Source: Apostichopus japonicus
Taxonomy: Eukaryota > Echinodermata > Holothuroidea > Aspidochirotida > Stichopodidae
Assembly: GCF_037975245.1 (NCBI RefSeq)
Contig: NC_092570.1
Location: forward strand, 3,816,001 to 3,880,000
Length of the DNA stretch: 64,000 bases
Direction of reading: 5' to 3'
Shown here: positions 1-13,235 of the stretch, piece after piece
Numbering within the stretch: the stretch's first letter is position 1
How the letters are laid out: each line of letters starts with the position of its first letter
The notes under the pieces: model-generated
Seen by the model: only the letters and a program-made list of their open reading frames with translations
The model's database searches: none
What the model was told of the DNA's origin: nothing
Made by a program: the position numbers and the translations under genes

Positions 1-458
1 TGTTGATACAGAATCATATGAATTGTGGAGTGTTCCTCATTTTATCTCGGTTTTTCTCCCTCAATTCATTCGACCCCTGGTAGGAATCAATTTCATTTCA
101 TGAAATCATTTCTGTTCGATATCAGCGATATGGTTGGGTGGGAAACCATCGTTAAACTGTCTTTTTTGTTGTTGAAAACTTATACTTTTGTTAATCCTAT
201 ACTGTAACATAACGCCGATCTTGTAATTAAAACATTACAAAATATTATGCTCCGTGTTCATGTTCATTGCATTTAAAAAAAAATTATATCAAAGTAACCC
301 TTGCTGTTACTCGGAACTCTTAAATAGTTACAAAAGTTGAAATAATAATAATAGTAGATTTAGTGTTACAGTTAAGAATTGTTTTTCATGGCTTAAATTT
401 AACAACAAATTGCATAGACAAACACAGTATCGATAATGGGTTGGACATGACGTGGACG

Positions 459-510
459 GAGGGGATGGGGGAGGGAGGGAGGGGAGGGAGGGGAGGGAGG
501 GGAGGGAGGA
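459..510 (+). repeat. GGGAGGGAGG purine tract, G-quadruplex-forming
   Basis: Repeated GGGAGGGAGG units form about 50 bases of almost pure G/A with more than four closely spaced GGG runs. This meets the usual sequence requirement for an intramolecular G-quadruplex. No gene adjoins it, so a regulatory role is unsupported. Confidence 0.7.
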
Positions 511-1586
511 AAACCAACCCTTTCCGACTCACAATAGGACATACTATACTTAAATCGGTATGCTATGTCCTTTAGGTAACGTTTGGCAACCCGAATAGTC
601 TTCTGTCCTCGTGACAGATATTATTATATAACTATTTACATAATTATTATAATCTTACATCTTGCGGGGAATTTTATCCATCTCGAACATTTGCAATATT
701 TGCCCCAGGTTCTGTTTTTTTTCTCATCCGGTGTCAGAACATGTAAAAAATATGGAAAAATGTTTAATGTAAAACCAAAACTCGTACGTGTTAAAAGCAT
801 GAGACAATTGATTGAGGCTGTAACATATACAGCATCGGCACCTGATCAATATCCCTGTATTAACAAGCAGGGACTTAACCACCATTTTTGTACTTGCGGG
901 GTGGGGCAAGAGAGGGGCAAAATGGTCCTATATCTTACAGGTTTTGAAATAATGTTGAATAACTTTGTACAGTTAATACATGGTTTATATCTATGTACCG
1001 TAGACTAGTTTTGTTTTTCAATATTATGTGTAACTACCCCCCCCCCCCCCCCCCCCTCAGAAGTATACGTTGTTACGCCCGCGTTGACATGCATCTTACA
1101 AAAACCGTAAAAAGGTACATAGTTTTGCTTCCTATATATGTTTATGTGAAGGGAAAAAATCATTTTCACCGTGATCACTCTTTTTTTTGGTATTCAATTT
1201 TCTTTAATATATCTTCCCGTCTTTACTTTCATTCTAAAACTTGTCCCTTTTCAATTCCTGGAAATAATTTTAATACCTGGGTATGTTTTCATTTGTATGT
1301 ATGAAAGTCCCCCAGGAAAGAAAAAAATTGGGAAAAGGATATGCACGTGAAACAAGAGAAAGATGTTCATCCTTGAGAGTCTGTTGAATATTCATGAACA
1401 AATGATATATCTTAGAATTCACAGTCGGTATTGCCGATGACATCGCCAAGGTGTCGAATACGGATCGCTGATATCTTCCTTCTGTCCTTCGTCAACACGC
1501 TGACATGCATGACTTACGTACACATATATAGAGAATATTTACACGTTATTTCTTCCTGTTAGTGCTGGAAAACGGGGGGGGGGGGG

Positions 1587-1897
1587 CAGGCGCGTAGCGA
1601 GAAATTTGGTAAGGAAGGGGCGAAACTGTAAGCAAACTATCAGACCCGTAGATACGGCATTGCAAACTATCTAAGCGTAGCGCCGCCATGATTTGGCGCG
1701 AAGCGTACAAGAACATTTTGGCTGAAAATACCTCCCAGATCGTTGGAAATGGCACTTCCCGCAGGCCTTGCTTGTAAGTTGCATCTTAGCATTTTCTCTT
1801 TTGAAATTACTAGCGATATCATGAAAACATACAAAAAAATATGCTCAAGGGTGGGGGGGCTGCCCCCTTCGCCCCCCCCCCCTTGGCTACGCGTCTG
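1587..1897 (+). mobile_element. hAT-type non-autonomous element (MITE), copy 1
   Basis: The element starts CAGGCGCGTAGCGAG and ends CTTGGCTACGCGTCTG, which are imperfect terminal inverted repeats of the CAG...CTG kind common in hAT elements. The interior contains a module reading GCGTAGCGCCGCCATGATTT and GCGCGAAGCGTACAAGAA. The same module recurs in the opposite orientation at 34588-34903 and again near 35.5 and 36.2 kb. The element lies between G runs (13 G on the left, 5 on the right), so a target-site duplication cannot be resolved. There is no transposase, so it would have to be moved in trans. The family call rests on TIR style and internal homology within the window. Confidence 0.6.
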
Positions 1898-3300
1898 GGG
1901 GGCATTGCCATATTTAGTGTAAGAAAGAAAACACCTGGTTTGATGTTGTTAGAAGTCCTTGAACCGAATGATGGAACTTTTCAAATATCGAACATAAAAA
2001 TTTCAGTGTCTCCTGTCATATGACGTCATAGACACTGAGGTCAGAGTTCATATGTTAAATAACCACAAAAACAGCATTTTGGTGATTAACATACATACCT
2101 AACCGGCAAATGTGGCGGAAATCCTCAACAAACTTGTACACATGATGTCATTCCTTGAAAGTTTAAAGTGCAAATAATTAATGTCAAAACGCCAAATTGC
2201 ATATGGTTAATTGACTAATCGTATGTAAATAATATACTGGACAACTTCTACGTTTTTCTTCTTATTTTATTATTGGAAAGTTTAGTTCACTGCTTTAGCT
2301 AACAAACTATACGGCATTACTGGATAGGATCAACAATTCGAAAGCTGCCCTAACAGGATATCTTAGTATACTCTGCGGACTTCTGTTGGTTTGTTTGACA
2401 TAATCATGCAAAATTTAACCAATGAAATGAACGGTGACTACCGAGTGAAAACTGCCAAACTTATTCAAAAGTATCCAACATATCATTAAGTTGATATATG
2501 TTGCCATTTGCTAAAATGTCATATCTTCTTTGGAGAAATAACTTATAACTTGGAAACAAATTATTTCATGTCCAAATAATGTATCTACTTCCATAGATGG
2601 ATATAGGACGAACATTCACACACACAAAAAGGAAGAAAAAAGAAAGAGAATTGTAAGCTAAAACTTTACATCCGGAATGTAAATAATAAGATATTGTGGA
2701 CACATCCTTTACCCTGTGAGCCTTTCAAATTTCAGAAAGAATCGAATATTTTAGCGTTAGCCTTGGTTCAGATTATCCTGTATTTCATGTTTCTGTTGTA
2801 TGTTTCATCAATAACGACAAATAGATAGTAAAAACAGAAAACGAGGCACTTATAATGGTCCCAAGAGGGTACAGATCCTATTAGTTAATTGACGTACGTG
2901 CGTGTAAATACTAAAATGTCCATTAATGCAAATCCAAGGAAGCAAACATTGATTCTCGAATAATGTAGAGGAACCTTTGACACAGCTTTTCCGCACAATT
3001 AAGAGTTGATCAAAGATTTTTCCAGTGCAGTCTTCAATAACACTACATTTTCAGGAGACTTGTTTTTTGTAGTTGCGGAAAAAATTGTATTTTTGTTTCC
3101 CTCAGTGGCAATCAAAATTAGCTGCATGTCCGTTACCAACATGTGAATACCCAAGAGCCAGCGATGAATCTCAAAATGTGGTGTGACGAATATTAATTTG
3201 GCCTTCTCGTATGTGCAGCTAGCGATATACAATAGTAAAAATATAGTGCCACATACTCTCACAGGGAATGTTTCCTGTGTGTGTGTATGTATTATGTATT

Positions 3301-3301
<1 letters not shown>

Positions 3302-3357
<56 letters not shown>
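3302..3357. repeat. (TA)n microsatellite
   Basis: About 28 uninterrupted TA units. Open frames across it encode only Ile/Tyr alternation and are artefacts. Confidence 0.95.
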
Positions 3358-3359
<2 letters not shown>

Positions 3360-3368
3360 ATTCCCCCC

Positions 3369-3395
3369 CCCAGGGGCGGCTCTGCCGCCCCTGGG
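3369..3395. repeat. 27-bp perfect GC-rich inverted repeat
   Basis: CCCAGGGGCGGC is followed by TCT and then by its exact reverse complement GCCGCCCCTGGG, giving a 12-bp stem with a 3-base loop. It sits directly 3' of the (TA)n tract and of a C run. CAGGGGCGG resembles the outer end of many hAT elements, so it could be two TIRs left face to face after deletion of the interior; that is inference. Confidence 0.75.
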
Positions 3396-4442
3396 TAACC
3401 TACAATTTTATGCGAAGGTTAGGCTACATGGATCTGCTTGAAAATGCAATAAGTTACGCATAGTTAGTCTTATTTTTAGGTTTACAAAGTCAAAGGATTG
3501 CTCTCTAGCCTTGAAGTATTTTTTTTGTGGTATGACCTTTTAATTTATGTCCTCTTAGACTGCATTTGTGAAGATGATTAGAAAATTATGCCATACACTA
3601 CTTGAAATTATACTGTTTCTCGAAGTTTTCACTAAAAATTCTTCGGTGGTCCTTATTTCATAGACATTCCATTTAAATATTTCATAAAATAAGAGAAAAT
3701 AAATTTATTTTCATAACCGAGTCACTGGAAAAGACATTACTCTCTTACGATCGGCGAAACTTGATCACGTTTTGAAGACACGATGCGTTAAAAACTCTGA
3801 TTCGATTAATGTATGCGTTTGCAAGACTACGGTAACATTCGCATTCATTGAATAAGAAATTAAAGCAAATATAAATATATTTTTTCCCCAGATGCTGTAA
3901 GAAATTTATACCTGAAATTATTCGTTCACGTATATTCAGGTTTTACTCGATATGATGTTTAATTCAATTATTTGACACCCCTGTTTCGGTTACCTTCTTG
4001 TGCATCAAATATCATAACATTATAGGGAACATTATGTCATAATTTTGAAACATATAATATTAGCGTGCCATCGTGGCCGCGTCCTCTGTTCATTTTGTGA
4101 TATAGCAAATTTAATTAGGGAGAGAATGTATAGTTCTTCACTAAAATGAGTGTTATTGATATGTTCGTTGTAAATTAAAAAGCTACAGAAGCAGTTTAGA
4201 ATGTAACAATCTCTATGAAGGGATATTAAAGAAAATAATGTAATAAAGAAGAATTATTCTGTGTGTAACGTTGTTGACGTTTTGTCAGAGTTGTCTGATG
4301 ATCGCTCAACGCGCGTAACTCTGAGTAACAACTACTAGTGTTTCAATAGTCTCCACAAATTCTCATCTATATACTTCGGTCTGTCCACCGGACGTAGAGT
4401 ACTCTGCGCCAATATAGACGCCAACCAACCAACCAACCAAAC

Positions 4443-4443
<1 letters not shown>

Positions 4444-4499
<56 letters not shown>
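4444..4499. repeat. (TA)n microsatellite
   Basis: About 28 TA units, preceded by a short CCAACCAACCAACCAA run (AACC tetranucleotide) at about 4421-4440. Confidence 0.95.
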
Positions 4500-4501
<2 letters not shown>

Positions 4502-7500
4502 GTATAATATCATGCAAACAATGATTATTATGCTAAACTTTTTGTCACGGACGAAACGTACTTAAGTGGGATTGCAGTAATGTTCATAGCAAATGTGAAA
4601 ATAATAGAAAATGAAACACGTACCTATAAGTTTAAGTACATTGAAAGACAAACATTCGCATTAGATATTGAAATATTATATAAAAGAATGGTGTCCCGGT
4701 ATTCTAGGGTTATTGCTTCATGATACATTATCAAAATAAGAAATAAAGTACCCTTTGTTACTTACAAGTAAATCATGCTTGAAATTAATTCAATGAAAGA
4801 GTTTTACATGCATTAATAGCTTCACGAGTGTACATGACTTCCATTAACAAATATTAACAAAATTAAGGTTTTTCTGGAAAAGGGCAGTCTCTAATATGGA
4901 AAACCTTTATAATTGTCAGTATAACAGTGATTGGTTTATCTATACCTTAGGTAGTTCTTATTTCAAACTGAAATGTTGATATAGGTCCAGCTGACGAACG
5001 CTGACCCAGATTTTTGACCCAGATTTTGATTTATTTACTCAGAAAAAGACCAAAAATAGGAAGACTTATGCACTTAATTCGATTACATAAGTGATATATA
5101 TTTCATTCATGTACATCCTTTGCAATTCATCCTAAATGTGAAAATACGCGAGTGCTTAATTCAGGCTATTTGTCTAGTAAAATGTTGCCGCCTCCAAGAC
5201 AACTGTCTATTGAACTCGAAAATTAAGAGAAACCATCTGAACATACTCCTCCAATATAGCTGAACATCCAAATCATTAGTTGAATGTGATGTGACATTGA
5301 CATTGTTACATGAAACATTAATATAAACAAGTACAACGTATTGGATGAGAGTATACTCTGACATCACTGGGGGTTGGGGTGGGATGGGGTTAGTGGTTGG
5401 GAGTTGTGTGCATGGTGAGTATTATAGTCCCAGTGGCGGGAGCCATAACTGCCTTAATCATTCTTCGTTTAGCCAAAGTTACATTAAACTTATATCTTTG
5501 TATTAGTTAAAGCTAATATGTAATGAAGAAAATTAGTGTTTACATCAAGGGCCATCATCAAATTGCATTTACGATTAAAAACTTTTCCTTAATTGAAACA
5601 ATGGTAACGTTCGTGTCTTCCCGGCTAATTTGTTGTTGTTGTCAGTCTCACATTGATTTACCTTTGTTGATATACAATAAAGATAAATAAATGGTCATAG
5701 AATATCTTTTATAATAGTGTCAAATTCTTAAAAAGAAAAGTAATTAGTACTAATATCCATAATGTTTGACATAAATGCAGTATTGTTTACGATATGAAGA
5801 TATGTTTGTATATGATTCTTTTATGACATAAATCATCTTTAGCAATGACTACATACATAAAATGCCAGAAAAGATTGCTGAAAAATGTAATTCTACGGCT
5901 TGAATGTCAATTTCTACCAAATGAAGTCGTAAATTAGAACAAGTTTCATATTTTTGGCGAAACATGTTTCTTCTTTGATATAAATCATAAAAATGGATTT
6001 AAATGCTTTCCTCCTCTTAATTCTGAAAACTGAGAAGTCACACTTGAATTTTGGTTTTAGAATCTCCAGAGCTCGTCAAGTATTGCAGTTAGTGCCATAT
6101 TTTGCTTGTATTGTGATATACATATATCAATATATAACGTTTGGAAAGTGCAAAACTTTTATTAAAACTCGCGTTATAATTATATTATGAAAAATCTGCT
6201 AGTTGTACACGTGGCTACCAGCCGATACTCAAAGCTAGTCCAGTAACTACTGGTACCAACTGTAACACATATAACCTTGTTACGAACACAAATCAGTAAT
6301 TACTGATGCGCGGTTGTGGGACATGAAGAGTATACTATACAATGATAGGTTGAGTATCTGTACAAAGGACCAACCCCCTTATGAAATGGTATCGGCCATA
6401 CCATTATATTACTCTACGTTTTGTAATTAATACGTGTTTATTTAAACTAGTTTGTACCGTTTAATGGTTCCAAATCTCTTGATTTTTACTGCCCAGACAA
6501 GTTTCCCTGTTAGTATTCGAACGTAATTAAAACGGTATATTGAAAAACTTTCAAAAGTTTCACCTGTTTGTATGAATGCTTTATGAAATGAGATTTGAAT
6601 ATAGTCAATTGATGCATTTAACAAATACTTTCAAGCATTTGCCAAAGACTGAGTCTACGCAGAACTGCCTCAAAGAGCAGTTGCGACGTAGTACTTTGAT
6701 TAATATAACATATTTATTTGAAAGAAAATTTTACAAAAGTTAGATAGAGAAGTAAGTTTATAGAGATTATTTATAACATAGTTTTAATAAGCCTTCATAC
6801 ATAACGACAGTGGAGTGGCAATATCAGACCCCTCAATATACATTATATACTTTAATAAAGGAGCCCAGTAGAGTTAAGTAAAATCTTTGCGAATTGAATC
6901 CTTTTTAAGCATTTTACGAACATTGCCTCGGCTTATTACGGACCGAGTCACAGCTAGCTTGCTATTAGTTAACATCCAAACAGGAAGTTATTAAAAACAT
7001 GTTGGCTAACATTAGTTCCTTGCACTTGAACATTGACTTTTGTTCTTTGTGATTTTAGAATACCTTAAAGTTTGAAAAAATACAAAATAATATCACATCC
7101 TCATTTGATTTATGTATACAATAACCATGACAACACATTTTAAGTTTTCGGATAACAAAACGAAAAGGCTTTAAGAATCGTGTCTTTTTCACTTGTGTAA
7201 TGAGAGAAATAAATTCATCCGAGGATTGTTGCTAAGCTCGATTGTTTGCTTAATATCCAACGAGTACACACATGCTCAGCACCCCTTAATGAAGCGGCCG
7301 CTTTTTTGATAAGAACAGTCTTGATCTATTTTTAGCTAATAGGATGAACAAAAGCCAAAAAAAAAACGACTTTACTCGAGTGTAACTGCAAATCCCGCGT
7401 AACCGCTAAAAGCGGCTTCATCAATCTTTGGAGTCGAGGTGATCGTGACTAGCATTTTTCTCAGACTGTTAAATGAATTTCAGGGAGACGTTGGCCTACT

Positions 7501-8759
7501 GGTAAGTTTTGAAAATCAAATTGTCTTTGTTTTTCCTGTTTTGGAGGAGAATACAGGTTAATTCAGGGCACGTAAAACGATCCACATTGAGATCGAAAAA
7601 CAAAGAAGAGTTGTTTGACATTCACAGCTTGAATAAAACTATAGGCCTATGAATCACTTTTTGTTTGGTTCGATTGACTTATTTATCAGTGTTTTTCTTG
7701 ATTCAAAGAACAACTTATTAGTCTAGATAAATGGTGATTAAAAAGAACGTTTTTTTTTTAGATTTCAAATTGAAATTTGCGATTAATTAACTGGAATCTG
7801 TTATTTAATACATTAGACCATGTAATAGCAGGTAATAGATCGGAAAAATCGTAATGTTTTATACTTAAGTATAACACAATTGGTATAAGAATGAAAAAAA
7901 AAACATTATCATCAATCTTATATGTCTTGTATGCCAACATTACAAATCTTACTTTGAGGAGTGAGTGATTGCCATTGCATTAAAAGTAGAGCGAATTCCT
8001 AAGAAAAATATAGCTCCAAATAAAGCGAAAATATCACTCTTGTATAAGATATATGCTTTGTGTTAGGGTTGTCAATATACAAACATTGCTGTCAAGGTTT
8101 TACTATTTCACATGAGAGAACCGATGGGTTATGTTCAGGTTCCCTGTTCATGATTACTCTAAATAAACTTTCAGAGCAAAGTTTTCTTCGTGAAAAAAAG
8201 AAAAAAAGAGCTAAGATTATATGGAATCGAGTTTATGGGTGAAATTACGTATTGCGGTTAGGACAGCTGATTATAAACCCAGCGTGTATTACAGATCAGT
8301 GCAGGTTGCGGCAATGTAACGATTAGAATTCACGAAATTATTGATTCGACAACGATTTTACAAAAAAGGCTACTATGGGAATATTTTACATCGAGTCCTA
8401 CTTACTATCGAAATACACCCCCCCCCCCTACTCCCATCCCCGAAATCACTCCGCTTTCCCAGTTTAGGCACATGTTATCGATATTCACGTCATTACACGT
8501 TGATCAGCGGAATGGCATGTCTGGTGATCTTGTTTAATATATGAGAAGGGAAGGACTTCATCTTTTCGGGCCAACTATGCGCTTTCACAGAGGACAAAGT
8601 ACAACTACAAAATGTCGCAGTTTGATGAAAATCTAACAACAGAGAACTTTAGAGCATCTCTTGGTATTACAGGTACCATTCAAAGGGTAACACATGTTAA
8701 GGACAAATTAGCTGAAAGATTTTAACTGAACGATAAAGATTTTAAAGAACATCTGACAT

Positions 8760-9609
8760 GATCACATATCACAGACGCATATCACATGTCACATATCACA
8801 TATCACAGACACATATCACAGACACATATCACAGACACATATCACAGACACATATCACATCTCACATATCACAGACACATATCACATATCACAGACACAT
8901 ATCACATCTCAAATATCACAGACACATATCACAGACACACATCACATATCACAGAGACATATCACAGACGCATATCACATGTCACATATCACAGACACAT
9001 ATCACATCTCACATATCACAGACACATATCACAGACACATATCACATATCACAGACACATATCACAGACACATATCACATCTCACATATCACAGACACAT
9101 ATCACATCTCAAATATCACAGACACATATCACAGACACACATCACATATCACAGAGACATATCACAGACGCATATCACATTTCACATGTCACATATCACA
9201 GACACATATCACATATCACAGACACATATCACATCTCATATATCACATCTCACATATCACAGACACATATCACATATCACAGACACATATCACATATCGC
9301 AGACACATATCACATCTCACAGACACATATCACATCTCACATATCACAGACACATATCACATATCACAGAGACATATCACATCTCAAATATCACAGACAC
9401 ATATCACAGACACACATCACATATCACAGAGACATATCACAGACGCATATCACATGTCACATGTCACATATCACAGACACATATATCACATATCACAGAC
9501 ACATATCACATATCACAGACACATATCACATATCACAGACACATATCACAGACACATATCACATATCACAGACACATATCACATATCACAGACACATATC
9601 ACATATCAA
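8760..9609 (+). repeat. Hierarchical TCACATA / TCACAGACACATA minisatellite array
   Basis: About 850 bp built only from short modules such as ATCACAT, ATCACAGACACAT, CTCACAT and GACGCAT. Rare variant modules mark a higher order. The block containing CATCTCAAATATCACAGAC followed by ACACATCACATATCACAGAG and GACGCATATCACATGTC occurs three times, near 8905, 9105 and 9380. That implies duplications of about 200 and 275 bp on top of the basic unit. The motifs contain no TAA, TAG or TGA in forward frames, so all three frames stay open and give His/Ile/Thr/Ser-rich artefact proteins. I do not call a gene because nothing distinguishes one frame and no splice or start context is visible. Confidence 0.92.
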
Positions 9610-9776
9610 AGACCACTTACTGGAGTAATGGAGGGTTTATCATTAAAAATAGGTTACGTTCAATCGATTATATATCAAGTTAGAGGCAAGTCATTGAAAA
9701 TGGGGGTTTCAACTAGCAACGTGTAATATTTTTCTCTAAAAGTTAATTCCTACATCATCTGTCACAGGTGGTATTA

Positions 9777-9935
9777 TGTTCCCCTATCAGGGGAATCGGG
9801 ATTCACACCTGCCGATGACCACACAGTCACAGTCTCGATACAAGGGGACTGTGTTGAGAGTGGATCAGTCGTTCGGTTGTTTGGTTTTTTCGTGCCCAGA
9901 TTCTTTCCTGGGTTACTTTTCTTTAAAAAAGGGTA
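9777..9935 (+). repeat. Dispersed repeat, copy 1 (pair with 60500-60655)
   Basis: About 160 bp closely matches 60500-60655 in the same orientation. Shared stretches include TTCCCC..AGGGGAA near the start, CACAGTCTCGAT, GGGACTG, GTTGAGAG and GGATCAGTC, then GTTTGGTTTT and CGTGCCCA. The opening TTCCCC[TATC]AGGGGAA is itself an inverted repeat. The family is unidentified. An open frame at 9776-10006 runs through it but is not preserved in the other copy. Confidence 0.75.
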
Positions 9936-12900
9936 TATATCTCGCACAGCAATGTGTGGTTTATGCTCTTACCGATCGAACACTCAATGCATTTCGGGAC
10001 GCTTGACGAGGAATGTATGCAGTGGTCAACCGTTATATATCGATAGCCAATTTACGATTTATCGTTTAGGTCTTAACTGCTAAGTAATAACTTAACTGTA
10101 ATCTTCATGACACAGTAAATGGGCTTTTTATGGATTAAAACAAATACAGCTTCGGGCCAATGCCCTTAATGCTGACATATTAGACAGACAGACAGCCTTT
10201 AACAAATAACATTATATGTCAAAGCAAACAATAGTCTGTCTTCTCGAGTTGTTGACTAATTTACCATTAACTAGGTAAACTCGTAATAGCTTCGGGGGAT
10301 GCATGAACCCTTAATAATCCAATACTAGGATGTCAGCATTACCCTAATTTTACGAAAGGTTCACTGAATTCCATGACCACGATAGAAATGAAGGGGAGAA
10401 ACTGTATCAGGACTTGCATCTTAAAAACAGTTTATTATGCTTTGTATATATGGACGGATATGGAAAGATATGTTTTTATTAGTCAAGTACATATAATTGG
10501 TTATAGTGGAAGTCATATCTTGTTTGATCAATTCATGCAAATGTCCTCGAAAATTTTGAAATTATTTTATTTTTATGTGCGTCAATCCCCCCCCCCCCCC
10601 CCATTCAAAAGCGTTATGTTTGTCCCAATTGTTTACCTCATTCTAATTTTCTATGTTCATATTACATATTTTGAATTAGCAAAACGACGTATAGGATAGT
10701 GTTTGTGGATTTTTCATGCATTCAGTATGGAGACAATTCCGTGAGAGCTATGGCGAGAGGTTGACTTAACCTGTTCACGTTTTTTTTCTCTTTCAACGTT
10801 ATATGATCATGGGACATCGTATATGTGTCGGATGTTCGGTATTAACTGACAATATTGAACTAGTATAATTGTCTGAAGCCTCTCATACACAGTTATTAAA
10901 TTGAGTCTGCTTGGTGTCACGTGGTGTACTAATATATTAGTACAACTCCCAATAATTCTAACAATAACCTACACAAAAACGCATGTATTCGCTACAGCTG
11001 AACATTTAACGGCTTAACATGTTTTTTTATTTAAATGACTATTGCTCTCTGCACAAGTTAAATGTACTTTTGATTTGTCAATACGAGCCTCTCCCATGTG
11101 CTAGGTAAGATTCTTTCAAGATAGACTTTTGACGTAAGGAGGTTATAAATGACCCCCAATTTAGTCTCTTCAGACCTAAAATGACTTAAATTTGAAGTGT
11201 ACTAATAACACAACAAGCTCTTGTAGTTCTACTTGATATAATCCAAGCCAAATGCAAAAATCAAGTCCCTCGAATTTTGTCTACTTCGGGGATAGAGTTT
11301 CAGGAAAGTTTTGACATCTCTGTTGAACTATAACATAATCTTGAAGTCAATCAAAAAAGGTGCGTGTATCTTGAAACTGAAAAAGAGGAACCGCTTCATC
11401 CCAAAGTATGAAGTTCCCCTCACAGGTTTCCCTTTGTCAGATATGTTCGTATTCTCAAACATGTCGTCATAGTGATTATATATATATATATATATATATT
11501 AAATAAAGAGACATATTTTTTTACATATCATCGTATAATTGTGTACCCTTTCGGCGTTCCAAGGTTTTGTGCCTACAGGTTGGTACTTGGCGAAACCCAT
11601 TGAAAAGTGGTGCAATACTATTCGTACCATAGTTGTTGAGTCATCATTATCCTATAGTCATCACATAATATTATACTCATTTTTTTTAACAGGTTGTCGA
11701 ACCTCACTATTGCCTATAGATATTTAAAACAATATTTCATAATAAACTGGATCAGTCGAATGAGAACACTTAGCGTAAATAAATGATGCATAATAGATGA
11801 AGACTTATAGAAAAGTTAATCGCCATTGCTCATAGCGCCGTCTACTGCTGATTGTAAAATGTTATTATTTCTTATAGATATGTTGCTCGTTCTCACCTAA
11901 AGCTTTCTAGGAAATTAAGTTCCCTGGATTTGAACGAGATCAATGAAATGAAAGAGAATGTCGGTCCTTCGAAGGCTTTTAAGTTAAAAGGTCGCGAAAA
12001 GTTTAGCAAGAAATTTCTCGTGCATGAAAAGTTGTTTTATTTTGTAAATATGTAATAGGCCTAAGTATTTCAATTATACCGCACGGTACGGTCCCTCAAA
12101 AAACGATTAATAATATATTTAATAATATTCTTCTATCAGAAACTTCCAATAAAAACGCTAATAATGAAAGCAAAGAACCTGCGTTCAGTTATATTTCTAT
12201 ATTTATTCAACGTACTATTAGTAACACAGTCATAATGCACTCATGAAGTTGAAGTTTTTGAAATACGATTCCCAAATCGATGCTTCAAATAGTACAGTAG
12301 CTTTATTATAAGTATCACTCAAAGGGGGAAAAAACGCTTTCAATGACTTATCAAGTCATATTTATAGACAGATTGTTCGTGAACATACCATGGTTATTAT
12401 CTACATAAAAAGTAACGTGTGCCCTTTGATGACAATATAGTACTTCAGTAAGTCAAATGTTATGTAATTATTTTGTCGATATGAAATATTATCAATTCTT
12501 TACTTTCGAAAAGTGCACTCGTTGTCGTATTGTCGGTATTGGGGGAGTCTCCAGAACATCAGCGCAGTGACCCTTATCTATATGTTATTCATTCACAGGA
12601 TATATATATATATATATATATATAGCCCTATATAAGCCCTATGGTGGACCGATTCTCGTTGTGGTCACGATAACTTAGTTGGGATGTTGATAATCTTGAT
12701 ACACGATAGTTATTGTGTTGTATATAACTTCCTCACACATGTTATGAATTTCACGATCATTGTGGACTATTACAAAATGCTGAATAATCGAAAGCGTTGG
12801 TAGAGGACTGGTTGACTTATTAGCTAATTCGATTTTGCATATAACCAGGCATTTACTTTGTTTGATGTTAATTGACTTACACACAGTTACGGCACAGTGT

Positions 12901-13219
12901 ATAGTTCTATGGTGGCAACAACAATCCGACTGAGTTGAATTGTTATTGCGCAATGTCGATGGAAATTGCCAATGTCTTTAGAGTTAGCATCCCAGTCGCT
13001 TTATGTAAATATCCGACTATCAGGCCTCCTTGAATATATATATATATATACATCCATCCTTCGAATGAAAGAAACATGATTTTAATAAATATTGAAAAAA
13101 TTAAGACAATGCAGCGCCTGTGGCTTAATGATATAAAATTAATAACTTTTGGTTAAGTTTGTTATGAAGTATCAATGTATGTTTGCATTATCAAAATACT
13201 TAGTTCATTTACTTCAACC
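9936..13219. other. Non-genic interval
   Basis: AT-rich sequence with no recognisable gene. It holds a C run near 10587-10602, a short (TA)n at about 11479-11500, another at 12600-12624 followed by an imperfect CCCTATATAAGCCCTA stretch, and a third near 13036-13050. Otherwise I see nothing definable. Confidence 0.55.
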
Positions 13220-13235
13220 TATAGTGTCCACAATA

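Larger units (their letters stand above)
1..8757. other. Non-genic flank with scattered repeats
   Basis: I recognise no gene here on either strand. The open frames are short, lack splice context or known motifs, and several only read through microsatellite. What is visible: a G-rich tract near 459-510, a 20-base C run at 1037-1056, a hAT-type MITE at 1587-1897, (TA)n arrays at 3302-3357 and 4444-4499, and a GC-rich perfect inverted repeat at 3369-3395. The remainder (about 4.5-8.7 kb) is AT-rich unique-looking sequence in which I see nothing definable. A frame at 583-1008 (141 codons from a TTG) has no recognisable domain and I do not call it. Confidence 0.6.

Noticed and set aside
583-1008. 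141-codon frame on the + strand
   Set aside because: Begins at TTG, low-complexity start, no recognisable domain, no splice evidence.
8758-9726. 322-codon open frame rich in His, Ile, Thr and Ser
   Set aside because: It is translation of a stop-free minisatellite; the other two forward frames are equally open, and there is no splice or domain evidence.
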